From NCBI RefSeq assembly GCF_042242105.1, contig NC_092031.1, positions 17,700,162 through 17,764,161 of the forward strand: a DNA stretch of 64,000 bases. Reading direction: 5' to 3'. The notes beneath the pieces are model-generated. The model worked only from the letters and a program-made list of their open reading frames with translations. It was not told where the DNA came from and ran no database searches. This DNA comes from Pempheris klunzingeri. Taxonomy: Eukaryota > Chordata > Actinopteri > Acropomatiformes > Pempheridae. This document shows positions 49,601 through 58,964 of this stretch, piece by piece (position 1 is the stretch's first letter; the number at the start of each line of letters is the position of its first letter). A program made the position numbers and the translations under genes.

Positions 49601-50669
49601 GACTCTGGGGGTGTGCAGCAGGTGTGTGATGAACTGTGGCAGAACCTTGCGGCCGAGGGCCAGTCTGAGCAGGTAGCGGCCTCGGCCCTGAGCTGAGAGC
49701 AGCTTCCTGCAAGCTCTGGTCTGCTCCACCACCAAGGACAGGGCAGACAGCCTACACACACACACACCAGCAGAGACAGCAGGTATTAACAGGGCGTGAA
49801 ATAATGCTGTTGTTATTAAAGTAACGTCTATTACATTATACAGTTATAGTAATGTTAAAATGCAGTTCATGATGTTGTTACCTGCCACAGGCATCTTGGT
49901 GGATCAGCTGTTCAAAACACTGCCAGTAGTCTCTGTGTACCAGACTGAGAACTGGCTCTGGAGGGAGAGCAACACACACTCAGTCCATACAGCAAAAACA
50001 CATGTTCACATGTAGTGCTTCAAATGATTAAGGTATTCTGACCCAAAACATTGTGTTTTATACACCTGTTCCAACCATTTAAAGCATAAACTGACACCCC
50101 AACATATGTAGTTGTTAATGTCAGGCATGTGCACTTGCAATAGAGCATTTTGACAAATAAGTACAGAGGTGATATATTTTAGGGGAAGCCCACATTGTGG
50201 GGACACTCACGTTGAAGCCCCTTCCTAAAGACCAGCTCAAGAAGCTCACAGCAAGAAGCGAGGTGAGGGTTGGTGTCGGTCACGGTGTCTCCATCTGACT
50301 GCAGGTTCAGGACACAGACTGGGAGGGGGAAAAAACAGAGGATCTGTTGTAGGTCTGGTCAAAAACATACGTTTTTCATGCATCCTGCGTGATCGTCGCC
50401 TTTACACGCATCATCACTATTACAGAAGCGGCACGGCAGATACTGTTCATGTAAAAAAGAGAAGAAAAAACACTGGTTTTGTGTGCAACAGGAATACAAC
50501 TGAAATGATCAAAACAGGTGTCACTGTATCGACAAATAAGACGCGCGACACACGACGAAGCAATCTGCTGCCACTGGAAGCGAAATTATAATCCAAAAGC
50601 CTTTGCATTTTGCATTGATTATGCATCCTTACCTTTGAGAGTGCCGAGCAGAGGGTCTTTAGGAGCCAT
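46643..50669 (-). CDS. RUN-PDZ-PTB domain protein, unnamed
   Basis: Sixteen coding exons (transcript order): 50669-50633, 50318-50211, 49957-49882, 49751-49595, 49376-49331, 49230-49172, 49004-48969, 48856-48804, 48700-48568, 47910-47696, 47602-47557, 47452-47387, 47307-47248, 47165-47080, 46856-46762, 46677-46643. The total is 1308 bases, 435 aa, all in phase. Residues about 30-170 look like a RUN domain (CCELLELVFRKGL, HRDYWQCFEQLI, EFVEPFMSLLLVLSHMEF). Residues about 185-265 look like a PDZ domain (GRVFVLDLVPGSQA, ISPGDLIDEINGTSL, SPLSINVLRW). Residues about 305-435 look like a PTB/PID domain (RIVYIVQFLGKANIGM, CVALRASTIKECEEIV). Such a layout suggests a cytoplasmic adaptor linking small GTPases to membrane proteins; that is inference. 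I cannot name a mammalian counterpart. The intron after exon 10 has a GC donor. It is head-to-head with the SPRY gene. Confidence 0.88.
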
Positions 50670-51400
50670 GTTGGGGGACCAGCTGTGATCGGAGGCTGTC
50701 GCTGACAGCAGACGCACCAAGCCTGCTGTCATTTAAACACAGTGACAAGCGCCGTGGTAATAACACTTCCGTGTAGCCTCCCGAACATACCGAGACACCT
50801 TCCCACACCGCACCACCTGAGAGCGTGGACAGCTGGGCTAAATACACACCGTGTAATTTAGTTTGTCAAGGATGATGTTATCAAATACCCACCGGGCTAT
50901 AAGGACCTATAGACACCCATGGGTGGAGATATGAAGTGTTTATTAGCTGTAGTGACATCTGCTGCTCTGCTATCATAACTAAAACTGCCGTGCTGCCTTC
51001 AGGGACTCAGTGTCGGCTCTAGTGACTAAAGTCTTATTTCCAAATTGGTGTGTTTACTGACTAATATATTTTTTTTAATTAAAACGTAGCCATTGAACAT
51101 TGGAGAGAACATTAATAAGAGTTTTAGTCAACTCACTTTTTTTGTAGCAAATTGGAATATTTCCGAAAGCAGACCCGCCATTAGCATGAGACACCGTTAG
51201 CATGAGATCGATACTGAGAGCTGGTGGCCAAACTGTTCACTGTGGGCTTGTAACGTTGTTTGCTTCAGTCGAATAAACATAAAGAAACACGGGAGGCTGG
51301 ATGACAGAGTCCCCGGGCAGAGGTGTGCGGTCTCCCCGGGCTCGGCGGAGCTGTGGCGGCCTCTCGCGGCCTTTCCTCCGAAGTGCAGCTCGCTGAGCGC
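50670..51400. promoter_or_regulatory. Region between two divergent unnamed genes
   Basis: Lies between the RUN-PDZ-PTB start codon and the GC-rich first exon of the SPRY gene. Near its right end, from about 51300, the sequence becomes CpG-rich (ggcggcctctcgcggcct, gagcgcggcgctag), as at a CpG-island promoter. No TATA box is obvious. Confidence 0.4.
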
Positions 51401-51462
51401 GGCGCTAGATTTAGAGCGCGCGCCCCGTCCGTCGTGCCGCAGTTGGAGCTCCTGGTGAAGCG
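51400..51462 (+). other. Likely 5' non-coding exon of the SPRY gene
   Basis: A CpG-rich stretch ending in a strong donor (gaagcg|gtgagt at 51462/51463). A second possible donor lies at about 51549. Further non-coding exons may follow near 51802. The coding sequence itself starts in an exon whose acceptor is at 53148. Confidence 0.4.
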
Positions 51463-51549
51463 GTGAGTCCGCGGAGGATGGCGGAGAACTAAATGAGCCA
51501 AAACATCACTGAGAAGTTGTCTGCGGAACCGAGAATTCTCCCATAACAA

Positions 51550-52770
51550 GGTCAGACTTTATATTTTTCACTAAATGTCTGTTTTAACGGAGCAAAGCGG
51601 TTGAACCGCGACACCGTCGAAGGCGAAATTAAAGCAAATAATTTGTTGTCAGTTTGGAAAACATGGCCTCAAGCGCACAGTAAGGGTGGCGTCAACATGT
51701 CAAAATGAGACAATGTGACGACGGGAGTTTTTTTTTTTTACACGTTCTTCCAGTGGTTATAAGGTGTTTTACAGTGTGTTTGTTTTGATGCTGACTTGCA
51801 GGCGGAGGTCGGTCCGTCAGTCCCAATATAGAAAGTCACTACCTGGGTTTGCGCCGCAGTGGCTCCGGCCATAATCCTGGATTTCCTCTAATCTACCAGC
51901 TCCTCTGCCACCTCGCTCTGCCTTCACTACCTAAAGTAAGCCCTCCCTCCCACCAGGAGGAGATATGCAAACATTTCTCTCCACAATTTCATAGACAAGT
52001 CTTCAATAATGTGCCACCGCCTCTTATTTACCATGAAATGCATTATTAATTGAGCTTCCCTGTATCTATTTAATTAGCTAACAGGCTAGGTGTCACCCAG
52101 GTGTCCTCCTCCTCCTCCAGCACGTGCCATGGCCTTAGTGGGCTAAAGTTAACGCGGCTCATGTTTGGAACATCAGTAATGGCATGTGACTCTTTCTGGC
52201 TTATTCAGACATGTGACAAGGTTCACCACAGTGTGTTTTCTGAACGACCCTTAGCCTCCACCATAGAGAGACTTCTGCACTTCTAAACTTCTCTGCTAGA
52301 AAAGCATTCATTTATGGATTATGTGTCCTAACAGATCACCGTGATATTGCTCACTCAAAGGTGAACTTTCAGTCCTGACTGATAGCCACCCAGCTGTATG
52401 TTTGCCAAGTCCTTAAATTCTCAATACCATACATGCTCTTCAGTCTTTGGAAAGTCAGTGCCAGCATCGTTTGGCTCAGCTGCCACCCCTACATCACAGA
52501 AAGCACAGCAAATCCCCTCAGCGCATCCAGCAGGCGTGCAGGGGCGAACTGCTGAATCAACAGCAAACTGGTCCAAAGCTCCCCCGCATCCTCCACAGTG
52601 TTCTAAAGCGCTCTGCGCTGCTGTCTCAGATCTCCTTGGGAATAAATTTCCAATTTCAAGGCCATGATCGAGATGCATCGACCCACACACGTCAGGAAAT
52701 CCTGTTAGTGTGCAATATATTTTTGCCCATTTCTACATTGTTTGCTGCTCACTTTGTCGCTCTGTGTGTG

Positions 52771-52833
<63 letters not shown>

Positions 52834-53148
52834 GCTGAGTAGGTGGGCTGTCTATTTTCACTCTTCCACCAATGTGTGGGTCCTGTTTACTCTCCTCCTC
52901 CTCACCCAGCGGTAGCTCAGAGTACCTAATAATGAGCTCTCTGTGGACTTCCAGCGCAGAGCGGTGATGAAAGTTCTGCAGTGCTTTTCTCCCTCTCTCG
53001 TCACACATATATACCTTTTGCCACCTCTCATAAACTACCGATTTCTGCTCTCTCATCGATTTGTGGGGGCTCAGTCAGCTGCACTTCAGCTCTAGCTCTT
53101 GACGGAGTAAGTGCCAGCGTGCTAAAGCTTTTTATTATTGTACCACAG
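51550..53148 (+). other. 5' intron region of the SPRY gene
   Basis: No coding exon recognised. It contains a long GT microsatellite at 52763-52834. Open frames here have no gene-like features. Confidence 0.4.
52763..52834 (+). repeat. Long GT microsatellite
   Basis: About 72 bases of (GT)n with two G-to-C changes, the longest simple repeat in the window. Confidence 0.95.
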
Positions 53149-53177
53149 GGCACCGGCCTCGCTCTCCTGCTGCCAGC

Positions 53178-56170
53178 ATGATGAAGGACTGCCTGCAGTT
53201 CCTTATCGAGCCGGCCAAAAAGCTTAAGATCCGACTCAAGGTAGGGGTGCATGACTCTGTTCTCCTCTGATAGCACAGTAGTCACATCAAGTGCTAAATT
53301 TGTACAGCCTGCTCAAAAAATGTCCTTCAAGTCATGCTCTCTTCCCATTTGTCCTCTGCTTCTTTGCTCCAGGAGTCTCGTAAGCGAGTTAAACTTGAGA
53401 AGAAGGAGCCGCTTGTGGAGAGTCAATTATTTATTATGGAATTGGCCCGAGAACTCAACAAAATTTGCCAGGTAAGCTCTCCTCCTCTACCATCTCTGTC
53501 ATAGACGCACATGCATCTGCAGTTTATCTCATTCAAATTATTGGTATTTTCATCCCAGAGGTCAAACATCCTCGGCCACATCTGGACCAGCGAGGACGTC
53601 TGGCCGGCCAGTGTGTGTCGTGAGTTCATCGTGGAATGGGCTGCTGTGTTGGAGAAGAGAGTACAGGTTTGCTGCTTTTGCTTTCACGTCAGAAAATAGT
53701 GAAAGATGTCCATCTCAGGATGATGTCTTCAAATGTCTTGTTTTGTCAACTAGCAGTCCAAAATCCAAAGATCTTTAGTTTAACATGACTTTAAACAGAT
53801 GAGGGCAGGAAATCTTCATATTTAAGAGGCTGAAACAGCATTTTTTGCCTTTTTTGGCCAAAAAAAAAATGGTATAAATGGTTATCTAATGTTATTATTA
53901 TATAATGGTGTGTCTCTTGTTCAGCCGAGGATCATCCCGACTGACTTCCAGTATGAGAAACCAGAGAAGAAAGACTGGAAGGGACACCTCTTCTGCATGC
54001 TGGAGGCAGGGGGGGAGTGCGACATGGGGCCCCACAAACGAGTCATCATGGACTGGACACGGGAGATTAAAAGCAGACCTCAGGTGACTATGGGATGGTG
54101 GACCTTTAGTGTGTCAGTACTTTCTCCCAGCAACGGGTGGCCGCTTAGTGATTAAAATGTGACCCAGTTTCCTTCTTACATCTGATAAAGATGATTAAGA
54201 TAAACCCTACCCTTGTCAATCATCCCATCATTCTTAGAGTGCGCTGAAGCTATGATCACAAGTTAAAGGGATAGTTTGGATTATTTGAAGTGGGGTTGTG
54301 TAAGGTACTTATCCATAGTCAGTGTGTTACCTACATCAGATTGCGATCAGCACGCCCCCCCAGTTTGGGAGGAGCAGGCAGAAGTCCCAGAACAGATGCA
54401 GAAAAAAATATATTTTAGCCACTTGAAAAAAGCCCCACTTAAATACTTCCAAGTGTGTGTTATATTTAGAATATTTGCATCGCTTTACAGCGTCAGACAA
54501 CCGTTTCCGAGGAGAACTGAAGCCGGCGTATTATTCTTTGCGCTCAATTCAAAGCCACCAGCCCCTATTGACAAAAATAGTGATTTTACCTTGCAGAGTA
54601 CGGGAATTTGCTGTGCTGCAGCTGCCGTGATCAATGAATTAACACGTTCGTTTTCTATGCTAAATAATCATTTAAAACGCCAAAGTCACACAATAACACA
54701 AGCAAACTCACTGAGGCATCAGTAGACCAGCAACTCCCATGTTCTGTGAGGTAGAATTACTGTTTTAGTCAGTGGAGTTTGGTGGCTTTGAAGTCAGTGA
54801 AAACTAAGAGAGGACTGCTTCACCTTCCTGTTGAAAGGGCTGTCTGATGGTAACAGCACACAGCATAGATTAGCTGATGTTGATGTGTTTAGGTGGGCTT
54901 TTTTTTTTTGGTGGCTAAAATCCTTTTTATTCCCCCGTCCACAGCAGTACATTGCTGAGCATCTGTGCTGGGACCCCTGTGTTTATTGTCTCTGTCTCAT
55001 CCTTTCCAGCCCACCGTCTGGCCGGGCGAGCCTGTGCTCATGATGCTGGACGACCTGGAATTCCAGTGGAAGAGGGGTCGACTGCCCAACCTGCTCCCAG
55101 CCATGGAGCTGGTCATGCTGGCAGTGCTGAATGCCGACAGCCCCGTCAAGGTCTGTATGTCTCTCTCAGCATGTAGCTGATTGGATTGTGTTGAACCGAA
55201 TTCGTCTTGAACCCATGATAGGATAAACAGTGAGCAAAGTAAATGTAATTAAGTATGTGATACATTTCCGTGATGCTGTCTGTTTAACATGTATATGTGC
55301 TGCATGACTCCCAGTCAGGCTGATCCCTTTATCTCATTGTTAAACTCACCCTGGCCTGCTTTGTCTTTACGGTCCCATCGTCTACCCCTGTGTGTGTTTA
55401 GGAGGACGTGACAAAGCAGTGGCTGGTGAGAAAGCAGAGGAGCCAGAAGACTGGTGAGTGCATGTGTGCTATCTCTCATTAACTGAAGAGGGTGTTACAG
55501 ATAAGGAGCGATGAACAAAACCCCACCTTAAAACAATCAAATTATAAAGAGATCATTCGGTATTCAAGATGAGGCGAACCCATCCATAATGTGTTAATTG
55601 CTGATGATTGTAAGAGTGTGTGTGCATACAGTAACACTATTGGCTTAATCAACGTATTTAGCAGGAGAGAAACTTGATGAGGTGCTTCCACCGGAGATAA
55701 TCAGGATCGATGTGTGATGAAAGGAGCATGTGGAAGGATTTGGTTCAGTGAAACGACTGACTGTCTGCCTTTTATCGCTGTTTTCTTTCAGACGCTGTCC
55801 GCTACATCCCCCACAGTGGTGAGTACAAGTCCTGCCTATTGTTGAAATGAATATCCTGAAATGAAGTTGCTGTTTTAGTGGCAGGGCTGCAGCTAGTGAT
55901 TATTTTCATTGTTGACTAATCTATTGGCCGGGGGCTGGGTGATACTATCTAAAATCTACTGTTGATCATGTTGTACTTCCTTACTTTTAATCAATTAGAA
56001 TTTGACTAGTTAATAACTCTAGACGAGATCAGAGGTGGTTGGTTGGTTAAACATATCGTTAGAACATTAATATAATATAACATATACTGACCTTATAAAG
56101 ATGACGTCAGCAGTCAGACGCCTATTTACACATCCAGCACACACAAAGCAACATTAGTGTTCATTCAGAG

Positions 56171-56205
<35 letters not shown>

Positions 56206-57176
56206 CACCTTATCAATGAAAGCACAATACTCACTCTCCTTTTAGCTCTGTTTTGGTCTCCAGCCCTCCTTGGGGAAATATCTGGCTCTTTAGCTGCTCC
56301 ATGCCAACTGTGCCTGTGTGCTGTGCACAGTGAGTTCATTAGAGATGCTAAAAACAGCCCTGATAAACAGCTGGCTGAAAATTCACTGTGAGCGACTTTC
56401 TCACCTTCCACACAGTCACTGGATCTGTTGAGGCTAGAAACATTTTTATGTGTAGCAGCTTTAAAAGTTTCTCTTCTTTGTCTTTGCAGTCTGGAATTGG
56501 ATTTGTGATGCTGCAGGTATGAAAAAACCATTTACAATCACATCATCTCTTTTCCTCGTTATAATCTCTTTGCAGATTTTACAGTCTGTAATCATTCTTG
56601 GTCTGTAACTCCACAGAGGAAGTGACTCTGGACTCAGACTCCGCCAACCCTGACCTGCTCCTCTCCAGCGATGAAAAGCGCATGCGGTGCGGCCTGCAGC
56701 GCCAGGAAGTCCCACGGTGCCAGAAACGCTTCAACGGCTGGTGGTGCGCCGCGGGCCGGGAGAGCTACGCCTCCGGGCGCCACTACTGGGAGGTGGAGGT
56801 GGGTGAGCGGGACTGGCGGCTGGGCGTGGCCAAGGCGTCTGCGGCGAGGCAGGGCTTCCGCTCATTCAACACAGACACAGGCTACCTGACCCTCCGTCTG
56901 GAGAGGGGCACAGATCTGAAAGCCCTGACGGTGCCCGCCACCCCGCTGCCACAGTGCATGGTGCCCAGGAAGGTCGGGGTGTACCTGGACTATGAGCAGG
57001 GCCAGCTGTCCTTCTACGACGTGGAGAAGCGCTCCCACCTGTACACCTTCAACGAGAAGTTCACAGAGGAACTGTTCCCCGTGTTCGGGACTGTGGAGGT
57101 GGTCAAAGAGCTGGTGCTAAGGCCTGCAGACGTCAGACAGCCGTGCCTCTGCCCCGGGCCCTGCCTCTGGAACTGA
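53178..57176 (+). CDS. SPRY/B30.2 protein with unrecognised N-terminal half
   Basis: Nine coding exons: 53178-53240, 53373-53471, 53559-53666, 53925-54083, 55010-55150, 55402-55453, 55792-55818, 56490-56516, 56617-57176. The total is 1236 bases, 411 aa, in phase throughout. Residues about 228-405 are a complete PRY-SPRY domain (LDSDSANPDLLLSSD, SGRHYWEVEVGERDWRLGV, GVYLDYEQGQLSFYD, FTEELFPVF). Residues 1-225 are not RING, B-box or Ig. They start MMKDCLQFLIEPAKKLKIRLK and contain tryptophan-rich segments (NILGHIWTSEDVWPASVCREFIVEWAAVLEKRV, MDWTREIK, SVWNWICDAAE). Two consecutive 27-base phase-1 mini-exons precede the SPRY exon, recalling the mini-exons of butyrophilin genes. There is no signal peptide or membrane segment. 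The start is the first ATG in the exon (a second follows at once). Function is unknown; SPRY suggests protein binding. Confidence 0.88.
54263..54960 (+). mobile_element. MITE-like teleost repeat in SPRY-gene intron 4
   Basis: Starts ttaaagggatagtttggatt, then gaagtggggttgtgtaaggt, cttatccatagtcagtgtgt, agtttgggaggagcaggcag and, near the end, ggtggctaaaatcctttttatt and cagcagtacattgctgag. I recognise this as a non-autonomous element common in percomorphs whose ends resemble TTAAAGGGATAGTT. The right end is degraded and lies about 50 bases upstream of the exon 5 acceptor. Confidence 0.65.
56172..56204 (+). repeat. GT microsatellite
   Basis: About 33 bases of uninterrupted (GT)n in the intron between the two 27-base exons of the SPRY gene. 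Confidence 0.95.
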
Positions 57177-57811
57177 ACTGCTCTACACACAGCAGTCACT
57201 CCTCAGTGCTGATCCTCAGCAACCCACAAAGTCTGTGCTGTTACTCTGGTCCATTATTTAGTGAATTTGAATCTTGTGTGCTGCTTCTGGACTAAAGGTG
57301 TGACTCTTTCTGAGTTGCCTTATGAGATCACGATGAAGAACCGCCATGATTCTGCATTACACTTTCTGTTATTTCATGGAGACATACAGTGTTTGACTAT
57401 TTGTCTTGTAAAGATGAATATTTTAAGGCTGTCGAGTCAAAACCTCCAAAAACAGCCTTGTTTCTAGCTGAACGGAAATATTTTCTTTACACTGTCCGAT
57501 ATGGAAATGTATTTTTTTCATTGCTTTTTTTTTTTTTTATTTGTTAGAGATGAAAATAAAACGTTCTAAAATGTTCTGAAGCGTAAAGGCACTGTGAAAG
57601 GACGTGTGACCAGCTACTTAGAACCTCAGTGCAGTGAGATGTTGCAGCTGATAATTACAGACTGGGTTGACATGCATGTGAAGAGTTCATTCTCACTGTT
57701 TACTTCTTTGTCTCAAGCTTCCTGCAAACATTTGTCAGGCATGAGCTTCTTTTTGCAGCTGTGTTTTTGTTAATGTGTGTAATATTATGATGGCTTTTTT
57801 CCCCAAACATC
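57177..57811 (+). other. SPRY-gene 3' UTR
   Basis: Non-coding sequence after the SPRY-gene stop. It contains an earlier AATAAA at 57555-57560, so two alternative 3' ends are possible. Confidence 0.5.
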
Positions 57812-57817
57812 AATAAA
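57812..57817 (+). promoter_or_regulatory. Candidate distal poly(A) signal of the SPRY gene
   Basis: AATAAA on the plus strand, about 640 bases after the stop, with a T/G-rich stretch nearby. Confidence 0.5.
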
Positions 57818-57891
57818 TGAACTGTAAATGCTCCACCTTGGCTCCAGTGGTCACACATACACATCCAGGTACGGTGTATTTATTTCAAATC

Positions 57892-57897
57892 TTTATT
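57892..57897 (-). promoter_or_regulatory. Candidate poly(A) signal of itgb4
   Basis: AATAAA on the minus strand, about 1.07 kb after the itgb4 stop. It is only about 75 bases from the SPRY-gene signal, so the two convergent transcripts nearly meet. Confidence 0.5.
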
Positions 57898-58964
57898 AAG
57901 TGCAGTAGAACATACCATAAAAAGAAACAATGCAAAAAAAAAAAAAGTAAGTGATACGTGTCGATCAAAAGTACATGAACGCTTAGATGAGTGTTTTTGG
58001 TGAAAAGTTCGTCCTCTTCTCTTCATCGGGGTTTTCGGACAAAAAAATCCTCTCAATATGTGTTTTACAAAATGTCGAGCTGAAGTACAGCAGGACCTGC
58101 TTTGAAGCAAATACAATCTTTCTGTCTTTACGTACTCTTTAAAATATAAAGATCTCACTGTTCCAATGTTCATCTACTGAAAATGCAAAAAACAGCCCTG
58201 CTTCATCGCATCTATTAGACTTTTGATAGTTTGTCTGCATTGTAAAATCATGCCCCTACTTGTCAGTAGGAAACGTGCATATAAATGAGCAACACAAGCA
58301 CCAGCGTGTGTTTGTGGAAACAGCTCCAGGTTTGGCATTAAATCTAATGTAACTCTGTATAAGTAAAAATCTTAAAAGGTATTAAATATGTTTGGAAAGA
58401 AAAAAAACTTTCTCACACTTTAATATAATACAAATCTATGAACAGAAGCCCCAAATACACCAGTTATACCACGTGGTGAAAATGAACCTCATAAAACATC
58501 CGCAGCAAACTCTCTTCTGCAAACAGGTGAGATTTTAGTGAAAAACACCTCACGAAACATCTCTTACAGACAGGTGGAGGACACAAGGAGACAAGGGGGA
58601 AAGGTCACTTTGGATTACTGAACTGCAGTCAGATTACTGCTGTGCGCTGGCCTGATTACAGCCCCGGTGTGTGTGCGTTTCCAGGCCTGAGCCGACAGAG
58701 GGAGCGCAGCCTTGGCGGATTGAAACACATCAGAAGCAGCAGTGAAAATGAAGGTACAAGTTAGAAGGAACCTCACTTATGGAGGAGAGTGGCCGCAGTT
58801 TGTAACAGACAGGACAGAGAGGCCTCCTCTCCGTCTATTTATTACACCGAATCTGTTTTTGGCAGAATCTCACACACACACACACGAAAACATACACTGT
58901 CCGTGTGTGATTCCTCATCGCGTTGGACCTTTGGGTGTTGATTTGGGCGTAGTAAAGTAAGATC
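57898..58964 (-). other. Probable itgb4 3' UTR
   Basis: Non-coding, about 1 kb, between the itgb4 stop codon and its candidate poly(A) signal. No further gene is seen. Confidence 0.5.

Noticed and set aside
49295-49765. 156-codon minus-strand open frame
   Set aside because: The first part is the RUN exon at 49751-49595 in frame, but the rest is intron; it is not a separate gene.
53178-57176. The SPRY gene as trim47, the human neighbour of TRIM65
   Set aside because: It lacks RING, B-box and coiled coil, and lies on the other side of the block from trim65.
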